A stretch of DNA of 45,650 bases from a bacterium (GCA_030431715.1 JAUIIO010000029.1:1-45650), one strand, 5' to 3'; counted from the stretch's first letter, positions 33,352-42,861 are shown. Notes: generated from the sequence alone by a model not told the origin. Made by a program: numbers and translations.

Positions 33352-35109
33352 ATGCGCGTAAAATCAGGTATTTACAAAAGAATACTCGTTTACTTGAGTC
33401 CTTACCGTAAGCATTTTGTTCTCGCGCTACTCTGTATGGTGTTGTTCGGCGCTTCCGAGGGAGCGATTCCATTTGTTATTAAGTATATCCTAGACGGTAT
33501 CTTTGCCGATCAGAACCGTGAGCTCTTAACGTTGTTGCCGATAGTACTCGTCGTCTTTGGAGTTTTTCGGGCTCTTTTTGATTTCTTACAGCAGTTTCTC
33601 ATGGCTCGAATTGGCCACTGGATCGTGCGTGATATTCGTGACGATGTAGACCGCCATATTCTGAAACTCTCACCTGTGTATTTTGTTAGAAATTCAGTTG
33701 GTGATTTACTCTCTCGTATAACAAGTGATGTTGTGCTTGTGAAATCTCTCCTTACGGATTCGGTCTCGTCTGTGATCCGTGACACTATACGCATAATAGC
33801 GATCATTATTGCAGCGGTGGCGCTCGATCCTTACCTCGCTATGATTGCCCTTATTGCATTTCCAATTGCTATTTATCCTGTTCACCGTTTTGGTAAAAAG
33901 ATTCGTAAGCTCAGTAAGCGCGGTCAGGACTCTATTGGAGCTCTCAGTACGTTGCTTCAGGAAACAATCGTCGGTAATAAAGTAGTTAAAATCTTTCGCC
34001 GTGAAGAGTATGAAGGAAAGCGCTTTCAGAGTGAGAATGAAAGGCTGACAAAGACCTTTGTGTCTTCTGAAAAGTTTCGTGCACTCACAGGTCCGGTTAA
34101 TGAGATTGTTAGTATCATTGCCATTACGGGTGTGATCCTCTACGGTGGGCACTCTGTCATCAGTGGTGTTCGGACTCAGGGTGATTTTCTGGCCTTTCTC
34201 GCGTCACTCTTTCTTCTCTATGAACCTTTTAAGAAGTTGAGTAAGGTTCACAACACGATGCAACAGGGCGCCTCAGGTGCTGACCGTATCTTTGAAATTC
34301 TTGATACTGAACCTTCTATCCAAGAGCCGCAAAATCCTGTTTCTATGGAGCCCTCAAATACTATTGTGATCGAAGATGTATCTTTTCAGTATGAGGGCAG
34401 TGAGAACTTTGCTCTCACAAATATTGATATCACTATTCCAGAAGGGAAGAAGTACGCACTCGTTGGGTTCTCAGGTGCAGGTAAGAGCACCCTCGTGGAT
34501 CTTGTCCCTAGGTTTATTGACCCAACTTCTGGCCGAGTGTTGATTGGTGGAAGAGATCTGCGAGAGGTAAGCCTTGATGAGCTTCGAGCACGAATCGCCA
34601 TGGTGGATCAACATACCTTCCTCTTTAATGATACAATTGCCGCTAATATCGCTTACGGGAAGAGCAATGCCAGTCAGGATGAAGTCATCGCTGCCGCAAA
34701 AGCTGCGTATGCCCACGAGTTTATCTCCTCACTTCCTGCCGGGTATGAGACTGTAGTAGGGGAGAGCGGACTTACCCTTTCAGGGGGCGAAAGACAGCGA
34801 ATTGCTATCGCAAGAGCTATACTGAAAGATGCTCCCATTCTTATACTTGATGAAGCAACCGCTTCACTTGATAATAGGTCAGAGAGAGAGGTTCAGCGTG
34901 CGCTAGAGGCACTTCAGCAAAAAAGGACTTCTATTATTGTCGCCCACAGGCTTTCAACGGTCCACGATGCGGATTGTATCCTTGTATTTGAAAAGGGGCG
35001 TATCGTTGAAGTTGGTACTCATGAGGAATTGCTTGCGTGTGGCGGAGCCTATGCAAGGCTACATTCGATGCAATTTAAAGACCCTGATGATGGGGTAAGC
35101 AACCTGTAA
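33352..35109 (+). CDS. msbA: Lipid A export ABC transporter MsbA
   Basis: 585 aa, full-length half-transporter. Six membrane helices in residues ~15-310, then the ATPase: Walker A VGFSGAGKSTL at ~371-381, signature LTLSGGERQRIAIARA, Walker B ILILDEATASLD and the H-loop VAHRLSTV. It flips lipid A-core across the inner membrane using ATP. First gene of a plus-strand operon with waaA and lpxK, which supports the MsbA assignment over other ABC exporters. Confidence 0.93.
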   Translation: MRVKSGIYKRILVYLSPYRKHFVLALLCMVLFGASEGAIPFVIKYILDGIFADQNRELLTLLPIVLVVFGVFRALFDFLQQFLMARIGHWIVRDIRDDVDRHILKLSPVYFVRNSVGDLLSRITSDVVLVKSLLTDSVSSVIRDTIRIIAIIIAAVALDPYLAMIALIAFPIAIYPVHRFGKKIRKLSKRGQDSIGALSTLLQETIVGNKVVKIFRREEYEGKRFQSENERLTKTFVSSEKFRALTGPVNEIVSIIAITGVILYGGHSVISGVRTQGDFLAFLASLFLLYEPFKKLSKVHNTMQQGASGADRIFEILDTEPSIQEPQNPVSMEPSNTIVIEDVSFQYEGSENFALTNIDITIPEGKKYALVGFSGAGKSTLVDLVPRFIDPTSGRVLIGGRDLREVSLDELRARIAMVDQHTFLFNDTIAANIAYGKSNASQDEVIAAAKAAYAHEFISSLPAGYETVVGESGLTLSGGERQRIAIARAILKDAPILILDEATASLDNRSEREVQRALEALQQKRTSIIVAHRLSTVHDADCILVFEKGRIVEVGTHEELLACGGAYARLHSMQFKDPDDGVSNL

Positions 35110-35129
35110 CTTCAGAGTCTTCACCGTTT

Positions 35130-36371
35130 ATGAAACTACTTTATGATTTTCTTACGATAGTCATAGCGTTTTTATTATACCCCTTTCTCCGTATTCATTC
35201 GAGGGGGAAGAGGAGACTGAGTGAGCGCTACGGGAACTGGAAGAATGTTGCAAATGAAGAAGTGTATTGGTTTCATGGAGCCTCCATTGGGGAAGTAAAA
35301 GGTCTTTTGCCTCTTATCCGTGTTTTACGTTCACACCAACCGCAAGCACGGATATTGCTTACGGCGACCTCTCCGACTGGACTGGACGCAGCCTCCGATG
35401 AGGTAGATGCGGCGTTTCTTATGCCATTTGATCATCTGCTTTTTTTAAAAAAGCCGCTATCCAAGTTGCGAGTTCGAGCATTTATTTTTGGTGAAACGGA
35501 ACTGTGGCCAAATATTCTTTCTTTGTTAACAAACAAAGGTGTTCCACTACATCTGGTCAACGGGGTGATCTCTGATAAGAGTTTTTATTGGTATCGCAAG
35601 CTCAGGACTCTCTTTATGACAGCGCTTGGCCATGTTCAGACTTTATCAATCTCAGACCAGAAATCTTTTTCACGATTTTTAGAGCTTGGTGCCGTGAAGG
35701 AGCGTATGCAGGTAACTGGTAATGCAAAGCACGATCGGGTACTGAAGATCACAAGCAAAGATACTGCTACAGAGCTTAAGAAACAGTTTTTTCTAGAGGG
35801 AGGCCGTGTTTTAACCCTTGGAAGTATGCATCCTGGAGAGATCGAATATTGGTTCCCCGTTCTTAAGGAGGCCCTGGTCACATATGATCAGCTATCAATT
35901 TTGATCGCGCCCCGGCACCGGGAGAAATTTTCTTACTTTCATGACGAACTGATGCGGTATGGATTTTCATTTACTTCACGCTCTAAGATGCTCCAAGGAG
36001 AGGGGGCTTGTTTGCCTGTTTGTTTACTTGATACGTACGGTGAGTTAGAAGATGCGTATTCTTTTTCAAATGCCGCGTTTGTCGGAGGAACTTTTGTAGA
36101 TATCGGTGGACATAACCCCTTTGAACCAGCAAGTTATGGGGTACTTCCCGTTGTTGGGCCATATGTTCATAAGATAAGTCCTCTAGTTAAAGAACTCGCC
36201 GATGAGGATGCTTGTATTGAGCTTCCAGATATAAGTGGTGTGCGGAAGTTTCTTAAGGCGTTCATGGAAGATGAGCAGAAAATCCAAGACGCAGGTGAGC
36301 GTGCACGCAGAGTCTTTCAAAAACATCAGGGCGCTGCTGAGCGCATCTATAAGCAGATAGTGAGTAACTAA
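35130..36371 (+). CDS. waaA: Kdo transferase WaaA (KdtA)
   Basis: 413-aa GT30 glycosyltransferase that adds Kdo to the lipid A precursor at the inner membrane. An N-terminal membrane anchor (LTIVIAFLLYPFL) is followed by WFHGASIGEVKGLLPLI with the catalytic Glu, ILLTATSPTG, GETELWPNIL, TGNAKHDR and GSMHPGE, and the sugar-nucleotide side GGTFVDIGGHNPFEPASYG. Starts 20 bp after msbA; its stop shares one base with the lpxK start. Confidence 0.97.
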   Translation: MKLLYDFLTIVIAFLLYPFLRIHSRGKRRLSERYGNWKNVANEEVYWFHGASIGEVKGLLPLIRVLRSHQPQARILLTATSPTGLDAASDEVDAAFLMPFDHLLFLKKPLSKLRVRAFIFGETELWPNILSLLTNKGVPLHLVNGVISDKSFYWYRKLRTLFMTALGHVQTLSISDQKSFSRFLELGAVKERMQVTGNAKHDRVLKITSKDTATELKKQFFLEGGRVLTLGSMHPGEIEYWFPVLKEALVTYDQLSILIAPRHREKFSYFHDELMRYGFSFTSRSKMLQGEGACLPVCLLDTYGELEDAYSFSNAAFVGGTFVDIGGHNPFEPASYGVLPVVGPYVHKISPLVKELADEDACIELPDISGVRKFLKAFMEDEQKIQDAGERARRVFQKHQGAAERIYKQIVSN

Positions 36372-37348
36372 TGTATCGTTTCTTCACACGACTCCGAAAT
36401 CGACTTTATGATAATGGTTCCCTGAAAAGTTTTCATGCGAGTTTACCGGTTTTTTGTGTTGGAAATATTACTGCAGGTGGAAACGGAAAGACGCCGCTGG
36501 TGTGTTATCTGGTGTCGTGTTTAAAGCAGATGGGCAGAATGCCAGTCGTTCTTTCTAGGGGGTATGGAGGATCAGAAAAAGGTCCCTACCTGATTCAATC
36601 AGGAGATTGTGCCCAGCTTGTAGGCGATGAGCCTAGGATGATGTCAGAGATGTTAGGCGTACCTGTGGTTATAGCTCGGAAGCGGGTAGAGGGAGCGCAG
36701 TTTGTACAGAACGAGTCTCTTGGAGACGTTATTGTACTTGATGATGGATATCAGCACCGGCAGCTGGCTCGTAATCTTAATATTGTCGTTGCAAATATTG
36801 GTTCACCATCAAGCACAGAAGCGTTCTTACGCGGCAGAGTTATCCCTTTTGGTCGCTTTCGAGAAGATAGGGATGAGGCTTTTAAGCGTGCTGATGCTAT
36901 TGTCTTTGCGCACCGTAAGCCTCAAGGACTCTCTCAGTTAGATAAGAGGCTCATTGCGGTGCTTCCTGAGGGGCTGCCCTTCTATCAGAGCTTTATTCGT
37001 ACCACTGGTGTGTACCGAGAGGATGGTACGAAAGTGGATCCACAAGAAGCATACCTCTTTTGCGCTATCGCAGCGCCTGAGGTCGTAATTGATACCCTTC
37101 AGTGCGAGGGATTCCGCGTTCGTGGGCATCGTTTTTTCACGGATCATGCAGAATATTCACTTGTGAGAATGCATCAAATTCTTAAATCAGCTGGTGACGC
37201 TCTGCCGGTATGTACGGAAAAAGATTTTGTGAAGCTCCCAAATGAACTTAAAAATCGTGTTGCGGTTTTAAAAACTGAGACGTGTTTGGAAGACGACGAA
37301 CACTTTAAACAACAGGTACAAAGTGTTTTACAGCGCTATTCTGGTTGA
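36371..37348 (+). CDS. lpxK: Tetraacyldisaccharide 4'-kinase LpxK
   Basis: 325 aa. The Walker-A-like NITAGGNGKTPLVCYL, then VLSRGYGG, GDEPRMMSEMLGVPVVIARK, VIVLDDGYQHRQLARNLNIV and FTDHAEYS are LpxK blocks. It phosphorylates the lipid A disaccharide at the 4' position. The ATG shares its A with the waaA TAA, so translation is coupled. Its 3' end overlaps the convergent peptidase gene by 13 bp. Confidence 0.96.
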   Translation: MYRFFTRLRNRLYDNGSLKSFHASLPVFCVGNITAGGNGKTPLVCYLVSCLKQMGRMPVVLSRGYGGSEKGPYLIQSGDCAQLVGDEPRMMSEMLGVPVVIARKRVEGAQFVQNESLGDVIVLDDGYQHRQLARNLNIVVANIGSPSSTEAFLRGRVIPFGRFREDRDEAFKRADAIVFAHRKPQGLSQLDKRLIAVLPEGLPFYQSFIRTTGVYREDGTKVDPQEAYLFCAIAAPEVVIDTLQCEGFRVRGHRFFTDHAEYSLVRMHQILKSAGDALPVCTEKDFVKLPNELKNRVAVLKTETCLEDDEHFKQQVQSVLQRYSG

Positions 37349-38484
37349 GTTGGGAATCCTTCCATAGAGGCCATCTCTTTTTTATCCCTTTTCACAGCCG
37401 GGGCGCTCATCATGTAAGACTGCGTAAGTCTAGCTACTGATTCGATCGAACGCATATGAACACGCTCATACCCATGAGAGGCGTCTACTCCGTACCCTAC
37501 GAGCGCAGTTCGAATGTCGTTTCCGGCCTCAATAGCTGAAGCTGAGTCACAGAAATAATAGGTTAGCACGTCTCGTGCGTGTTCGATGTTGTGTTGTTTT
37601 GCAATGCTAAGGAGCTTTCTTGTTAGGTGATAGTCAAAAGGGCCGCTGCCATCTCGTAGTATGACAGTTGCTCCATATTCACTGGAGGATTGATTGGGGG
37701 CAAGCGGAGACATGTCAAGTGTCACCATCTCCGCGACATCGCCGTGTAGTACCGCAGATGCTCCAGATCCGACTTCTTCTGTTATTGTAAATAAAAGGTT
37801 ACAGTCCACGGCAGGCTTTAAACTGTGTTCAACGAAAGACTTGGCAAGGGCAAGGAGTATAGCCGCACCGCACTTTCCATCAAGATGCCTTGATACAATA
37901 AATCCGGAATCGTGGGCTTCCGGTATGGGATCCACTGCGACAAAATCTCCTGGATGGATACCAAGATCTTTGAGCTCTTGCTTGTTATTTACAGGCTCTT
38001 CGATTCGGATCTCCAGATTTTCCCACGATACAGGTTGTGAATCTACTTCATTGTTATAGGCGTGCCCGGATGCCTTAAGCGGCAATATCGTGCCGCGGTG
38101 AGATCCAGATTCTGTAAAAACGCTTACACGTGCTCCTTCAGCAAATCGACTCGACCACGTTCCAATCGGAACGACCTCAAGTCGCCCATTTTCTTTTGTG
38201 CTCTTTACCATTGCTCCAATGGTATCAAGGTGTGCCACAACGGCTCTAGCAGGTGCGGAGGCTTCGCCCGCAAGCTTGACTCGAATTGCCCCTCTTCTGG
38301 TAACTTCAAACGGCAGTCCTATTCTCTCGAGCTCTTCGCCTACGTGGTGTACAATAGTGTCGGTATACCCGGTAGGGCTTGGAATCTGCAAAAGATCGAT
38401 CAGAGTTTTATGGAGATAAGAGGTGTCGAAGTCGGGATGCGTTGTCATTGTTTCGTTCTCGAGCGTGTCTCTGATGCTTACCAT
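37336..38484 (-). CDS. M42-family metallo-aminopeptidase
   Basis: 382 aa (370 if the second ATG at 38448 is used; neither has a strong ribosome site). Key blocks: LQIPSPTGYTD, VAHLDTIGAMVK (metal His and Asp), SRHLDGKCGAA, ITEEVGSGAS with the catalytic/metal Glu, and VGYGVDASHGYERVHM with the last metal His. These are the M42/co-catalytic zinc aminopeptidase signature. The IPSPTGYTD and EEVGSGAS variants resemble the subfamily found with the N-acetylglutaminylglutamine amide osmoprotectant locus, but none of those partner genes lie here, so that role is not claimed. Confidence 0.85.
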   Translation of the reverse strand: MVSIRDTLENETMTTHPDFDTSYLHKTLIDLLQIPSPTGYTDTIVHHVGEELERIGLPFEVTRRGAIRVKLAGEASAPARAVVAHLDTIGAMVKSTKENGRLEVVPIGTWSSRFAEGARVSVFTESGSHRGTILPLKASGHAYNNEVDSQPVSWENLEIRIEEPVNNKQELKDLGIHPGDFVAVDPIPEAHDSGFIVSRHLDGKCGAAILLALAKSFVEHSLKPAVDCNLLFTITEEVGSGASAVLHGDVAEMVTLDMSPLAPNQSSSEYGATVILRDGSGPFDYHLTRKLLSIAKQHNIEHARDVLTYYFCDSASAIEAGNDIRTALVGYGVDASHGYERVHMRSIESVARLTQSYMMSAPAVKRDKKEMASMEGFPTQPE

Positions 38485-38517
38485 AGAGAACGTTACGTGG
38501 GCAACATGTTGAGTCGT

Positions 38518-39723
38518 TCAGGGAGTTGTTCCGGCAGGTTCCGCCTGAACTCTTTTTTCTACGCGATCGTAGAGCTGGTTGAGCCTCTCGGTAAAAACCT
38601 CAAACGTATATTCTTTTTCTGCTAGAAGCTTTGCTGCTGAACCGATGCTCTGTCTTCTCTCCTGATCTGTAGCGAGCTGTTGTATCGCATCGGAAAAATC
38701 TTTAGTGGTTGGTGCGGCGAGGCAAGAGACTTCGTTTGTGAGCACTTGCGTGTGCGTTGGGAGATTGGTGGCAAGGACCGGTATCCCTGAATGTAAGTAT
38801 GAATATATCTTCATAGGAGTGTTATTGCCATCGGTACGCGGCGATACAAGAACATCGGCCTGAATGAGGTATTCATGTAGGTGCGCTACCGGTCTTGGCC
38901 CTGTTAAATGGGCAGTGTTTGTGAGCCCGAGCTTCTGGATCCGTTTTTGGTACGAAGAGATATGATCGTCAACGCCACCTATGATTACGAGCTTCGCATG
39001 TGGAGTATTCTCTTTGCAGAGAGCGAAGCTGTCGAGGAGAAGATCAATTCCCTGATAGCTCTCAAGATTACCGATATAGAGAAAAACAACATCGTCTTTT
39101 CGAAGTGGTAGTGTTTCTCGAAGGATCTGTGCTTCGGGGTATCGTTGATCTGTTTCAAGCAGAGAGATGTCTCTTAGTATGTGTGTATCTCTTGAGCCGT
39201 GCTTATTTGCGATAACGGCTAGCGCGTCGCATACCGGCACTACCGCCATGCTTCCTTTTACCGCTAATTTTTCGCAGAGAGAAAGGAGCCACTTGAGTGG
39301 GATAAGAAGAGGCCATTTTTCAGTAATCTGGAGCGCGAGTGATGAATCCATATCGTAGATATAAGGGATGCCGGTAAAGATCTTTACTAAGAGAGCGATA
39401 AATACTGACTCTTCGACAGCGTGAATGAGATCGTACTGATCTTTTCGTGCCTTGATTAAAAGATTTATGACTGAAAATAAGAAGAAAAAATCACAGATTA
39501 TCTTTTTAAGAGAGATTCCTGGACCAACGTTTCTTACCGGGAGCGGCATCCATGAGCGAAAGTGGTGCACCCCTTTAAGATCTACATCCTTGCCTTCGTG
39601 GTAGGTGAGGAGGTGAACGGTGTCCCCGTCTCTGTTTGAGAGCACCTCGGCCGCGAGTCGAACCGCGATTGGGGTTCCTCTTTCCTGAAAAAATGGCTGT
39701 GGGGCGAGTAAGAGTATCTTCAT
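38518..39723 (-). CDS. GT4-family glycosyltransferase
   Basis: 401 aa with two Rossmann-like lobes. N-terminal LAPQPFFQERGTPIAVRLAA and DLIHAVEESVFIALL; C-terminal FLYIGNLESYQGIDLLLDSF, KLVIIGG, LTGPRPVAHLHEYLIQADV and the donor-binding NNTPMKIYSYLHSGIPVLAT. Retaining GT-B transferase, likely acting in polysaccharide or LPS synthesis. Acceptor unknown. It follows the M42 gene region on the same strand and sits near lipid A genes. Confidence 0.92.
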   Translation of the reverse strand: MKILLLAPQPFFQERGTPIAVRLAAEVLSNRDGDTVHLLTYHEGKDVDLKGVHHFRSWMPLPVRNVGPGISLKKIICDFFFLFSVINLLIKARKDQYDLIHAVEESVFIALLVKIFTGIPYIYDMDSSLALQITEKWPLLIPLKWLLSLCEKLAVKGSMAVVPVCDALAVIANKHGSRDTHILRDISLLETDQRYPEAQILRETLPLRKDDVVFLYIGNLESYQGIDLLLDSFALCKENTPHAKLVIIGGVDDHISSYQKRIQKLGLTNTAHLTGPRPVAHLHEYLIQADVLVSPRTDGNNTPMKIYSYLHSGIPVLATNLPTHTQVLTNEVSCLAAPTTKDFSDAIQQLATDQERRQSIGSAAKLLAEKEYTFEVFTERLNQLYDRVEKRVQAEPAGTTP

Positions 39724-39840
39724 CTCGGCTCAGCATATAACATACGAAAAACATTGTCTTGCCTGCTGGTTGATTTTTCATCGCACGGCACTTCTTTATA
39801 AGGCAAAAGGCAATAAGGCACCGGAAGCGTTCGGATTTAA

Positions 39841-39856
39841 AGGCTTGTCACATGCC
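39841..39856 (+). promoter_or_regulatory. Possible sigma-54 promoter upstream of the second fliL
   Basis: AGGCTTGTCACATGCC has GG and GC 10 nt apart, but its -24 and -12 flanks fit the consensus less well than those at motA and flhB. Three AAGGCA copies lie just upstream (39800, 39807, 39815). The predicted leader would be short, ~13 nt. An overlapping sigma-28-like reading (TAAA, then CCCGAT) has wrong spacing. Confidence 0.4.
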
Positions 39857-39879
39857 CGATCTTAAGAAATACTCACCCT

Positions 39880-40428
39880 ATGGCAGAAGATGAAGAAGCA
39901 AATGCAGAAGGCGAAGAAGGTGGTGGCAAGAAGGGCGGAATGATGCTCTACATCATCATTGGCGTTGTCGTGCTCACTATCGGAGCGGTGGCGGCGATCT
40001 TTCTTCTTGGAGGAGAAGAAGAGAAGAAAAAAGACGGTGCGCAGCAAGAAGAGATCGATGTTGCCTATGAGACAGCAGCGCTTGACCCAATCATTGTCAA
40101 TCTTTCTCAGAATACAAGATTCTTAAAAGCTAAGATCCTTGTGGAGTATGATCCTTCACTTGTGTATCCGGATGGTCGAGTGCCACCTTCTGCTTCAGGT
40201 GCTGAACGTATGCCAGACGACCCACTCCCCGGACTTCTGGGGCAACGTGAGCCTATGATTAAAGACGCCATTATCAGACTCTTAGCATCAAAAACCGTTG
40301 AAGATGTTCTCTCGGTCGAAGGGAAGGACACTCTGAAAGAAGAGCTCATTGAAGCGATTAATGAGGCAAGCGGGAGTGAGGAAGGGGCGGTGTCTCAGAT
40401 TTACTTTGTGGAATTCATCGTTCAGTAG
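39880..40428 (+). CDS. fliL: FliL paralogue (copy 2), distant from the flagellar block
   Basis: 182 aa. Acidic N-terminus, one membrane helix (MMLYIIIGVVVLTIGAVAAI), a charged linker, then the FliL domain starting LDPIIVNLSQNTRFLKAKIL and ending SQIYFVEFIVQ, parallel to copy 1. It differs by a ~20-residue Pro-rich insertion (DGRVPPSASGAERMPDDPLP) in the middle of the domain. It stands alone between the GT4 gene and convergent thrC, 24 kb from the first fliL. It could serve a second stator type, or a different structure, if other motor genes exist elsewhere. Confidence 0.9.
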   Translation: MAEDEEANAEGEEGGGKKGGMMLYIIIGVVVLTIGAVAAIFLLGGEEEKKKDGAQQEEIDVAYETAALDPIIVNLSQNTRFLKAKILVEYDPSLVYPDGRVPPSASGAERMPDDPLPGLLGQREPMIKDAIIRLLASKTVEDVLSVEGKDTLKEELIEAINEASGSEEGAVSQIYFVEFIVQ

Positions 40429-40484
40429 TCGCACTTATCATTATCACTTACTGTTGATAGAAAGCACGGGGTGTGTAGACTTTT

Positions 40485-40518
40485 GGCGCTGAGCGTAGCC
40501 CTCTCTACGCTGAGCGCC
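40485..40518. terminator. Strong hairpin between fliL copy 2 and thrC
   Basis: GGCGCTGAGCGTAG (40485-40498) and CTACGCTGAGCGCC (40505-40518) pair at 13 of 14 positions around a 6-nt loop. It lies between two convergent genes, as expected of a shared terminator, but neither side has a T run in the right place, so it may act with Rho or protect the mRNA end. Confidence 0.5.
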
Positions 40519-40588
40519 ATTCGAAAACGCTCATCACCAAACTAACTACCAACTATGCTAGTTATTGACAAAAGTCCTATCTTGCTAA

Positions 40589-41869
40589 TCAGAGTTCAGA
40601 TAGAAATTCAAAGAAAGCACTTTTATCCGCGGGCATTGAGATGGCGGTACTTTCTTTGTTTAGGATGTCTTTGAGCTGTTCAGGCATTTTGATGTGAGAG
40701 GTGTCAAGTCCGGCTCGGGAGATCTCTTCAGTAAATTTTATTGGATGTGCGGTTGCAAGTACGATGCCTGGTGTCTGCTCACGCGCTAGGGCTAGCGCTC
40801 CTACGGCTGTGTGAGGGCATAGTGAGTACTCGTATCTTTCTTGAATTTCTCTTATAGCTCCTAAGGTCTCCTCATCTGAGAAGAAATGGCCTGTTATCCA
40901 TGGGGCAAAGTCTTTTGCTGTATCACCAAGCAAATCTGTTAGCCTTTCAAAGTTACTTGGGTTTCCAACATCCATAGCGTTTGAAAGTGTTGGAATTGAA
41001 GGAGCAGGTGTGTAAAGGTCTGTGCGCAAGAATTCTGGAACGATCTTGTTTTGATTGGTAGCAGCAAGAAATCGGCTAATGGGGGCGCCCATCTTTTTGG
41101 CGAGGATTCCTGCGGTAAGGTTGCCAAAGTTCCCACTGGGTACAGAGAAGACGGCGCTATCTGATCTTTTCTTGAGTTGAGCAAGAGCACGGAAGTAGTA
41201 AAAAGATTGTGGCAGAAGTCTTGCTATATTTATAGAATTTGCTGAGGTGAGTCTCTTTGACTTTCTGAGTTCGGTATTAAGAAATGCTTCTTTTACAAGG
41301 CGTTGGCAGTCATCGAATGAACCTTCAACACTTAGGGCCGTGATATTCTTGCCACATGTTGTAAGTTGTTTTTCTTGTAGTGTCGAGACTCTTCCGGAGG
41401 GATAGAGAAGGACGACATTAATGTTAGGAGCCCCTAAAAAACCGTGAGCAACGGCACTTCCAGTATCACCAGAGGTTGCCGCGAGAACGGTGAGTGGAGA
41501 GTCGTCGCCTCTAATAAGGTAGGACATAAGCTCGGCCATAAACCGCGCTCCAAAATCCTTAAATGCGAGAGTCGGGCCGTGAAAAAGTTCAAGTACTGAG
41601 AGGTTCGAGTCAAGTTCTACAAGCGGAGCATCGAAAGGAAAAACACGCTCAATCATATCACCATAGGCGGACTCACTGATGTCTTCGCAGATAAATGGGA
41701 GACCTATTTGAAAAGCAATCTCGAGAAGGGATTTTTCCGTGAGATCTGGGAGGGGCTGTATAGGAATCTCCTCTGGCATAAATAACCCGCCGTCGGGAGC
41801 AAGACCTGAAAGGACTGCTTCTTTTAAAGGGGAACGGAGGTTCTTGTCTCTCGTGCTATAGTATTTCAT
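40589..41869 (-). CDS. thrC: Threonine synthase
   Basis: 426-aa PLP enzyme making threonine from O-phosphohomoserine. It opens with YYSTRDKNLRSPLKEAVLSG, typical of this class, then PTLAFKDFGARFMAEL with the PLP Lys, LAATSGDTGSAVAHGF, VPSGNFGNLTAGILAKKMGA and TAHPIKFTEEI. The ATG at 41869 is chosen since family members begin with this block; it lies 14 bp inside the end of thrB, so the two are coupled. Confidence 0.97.
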   Translation of the reverse strand: MKYYSTRDKNLRSPLKEAVLSGLAPDGGLFMPEEIPIQPLPDLTEKSLLEIAFQIGLPFICEDISESAYGDMIERVFPFDAPLVELDSNLSVLELFHGPTLAFKDFGARFMAELMSYLIRGDDSPLTVLAATSGDTGSAVAHGFLGAPNINVVLLYPSGRVSTLQEKQLTTCGKNITALSVEGSFDDCQRLVKEAFLNTELRKSKRLTSANSINIARLLPQSFYYFRALAQLKKRSDSAVFSVPSGNFGNLTAGILAKKMGAPISRFLAATNQNKIVPEFLRTDLYTPAPSIPTLSNAMDVGNPSNFERLTDLLGDTAKDFAPWITGHFFSDEETLGAIREIQERYEYSLCPHTAVGALALAREQTPGIVLATAHPIKFTEEISRAGLDTSHIKMPEQLKDILNKESTAISMPADKSAFFEFLSEL

Positions 41870-42803
41870 CTTCGGTAATGATCCTTGCTCCTTGCGGGCA
41901 GATTGTTCCGCTTTGTGTTTTGCATGAGAGGTCTTTTTGTCCACATGCTTCTCTCATCGCTTCTTCGATATCCTTTGCAGTCTTCTCAGAACTGGCAAAG
42001 GCAAAGAGCGCAGGGCCAGCTCCAGCTATTCCAAAGCCAAGCGCACCTGCTTCCAAAGCCGCTTCTTTTATTTCGAGAAAGTGAGGAATAAGTTCCATTC
42101 GAACGGGCTCAGCGATTCTGTCGTTGAGGGATGCGGCGAGTGCGTCAAGATCTCCTGAGTGTAGAGCATGAACAAATGTTGCGATATCACGCATCTGTTG
42201 TTTGGTATCACCTAGCGTAATCGATTTAGGAATGAGAGCTCTCGCGTCAGCAGTATGTATCGTAACAGCGGGAGAAATCACGGTGAGGTGTAAATCCTCA
42301 GGTATAGGAAGGTTATAGATTCTTTCGCCATGGTCATCATGAATAAGGGTAATGCCACCAAGGAGTGAGGGGGCGATGTTATCAAAGTGCACAGACTTTG
42401 ATGCGATTAGCTCACCCTGAAGCGCATGAGATAAGAGCTCTTTTGGGGAAAGAGGATTTTCAAAATAGGCATTAAGAGCAACAACACCAGCTACGGCACT
42501 AGCCGCGGAAGAACCCATGCCACTCCCGCCGGGTATGCCTTTCTTTATTGCAATATCAAAGCCCTCATCCTTTTTCCCCATCGCCACAAGGGCACTTTTT
42601 ATCGCAACGGTTGCGCAGTTTTTATCAGGATCGTATGGGAGGTCAGGAGATCCACCTTCTATGGAAGTGATATTTAAACAGGAGTCTGTATTAGGGGAAA
42701 GTGAGACTATATCACCCGGCACTTTTAAGCAGAGGCCTAGGGTGTCAAATCCACATGATATATTTCCGATAGATGCGGGCGCATAAGCATGAATGAGCGT
42801 CAT
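41856..42803 (-). CDS. thrB: Homoserine kinase
   Basis: 315-aa GHMP kinase that phosphorylates homoserine, supplying the next gene's substrate. N-terminal YAPASIGNISCGFDTLGLCL, the ATP-binding GIPGGSGMGSSAASAVAGVV, and the C-terminal GALGFGIAGAGPALFAFA are ThrB hallmarks. Located immediately upstream of thrC on the minus strand, with 14 bp overlap. Confidence 0.97.
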   Translation of the reverse strand: MTLIHAYAPASIGNISCGFDTLGLCLKVPGDIVSLSPNTDSCLNITSIEGGSPDLPYDPDKNCATVAIKSALVAMGKKDEGFDIAIKKGIPGGSGMGSSAASAVAGVVALNAYFENPLSPKELLSHALQGELIASKSVHFDNIAPSLLGGITLIHDDHGERIYNLPIPEDLHLTVISPAVTIHTADARALIPKSITLGDTKQQMRDIATFVHALHSGDLDALAASLNDRIAEPVRMELIPHFLEIKEAALEAGALGFGIAGAGPALFAFASSEKTAKDIEEAMREACGQKDLSCKTQSGTICPQGARIITEDEIL

Positions 42804-42861
42804 GTAAACATTTTACCCTAGAGATCGGATACGTGCGAGAGACATTATGCACCTTTTTCTG

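Noticed and set aside
24513..38501. Recurring gttacRtggg-like strings near 24519, 27532 and 38492
   Set aside because: Only about 10 bp match, at different distances and orientations relative to genes; likely chance.
39838..39860. Sigma-28-like site (TAAA, then CCCGAT) upstream of the second fliL
   Set aside because: The spacing is about 2 nt short of the TAAA-N15-GCCGATAA consensus, and the overlapping GG-N10-GC reading agrees with the other two promoters.
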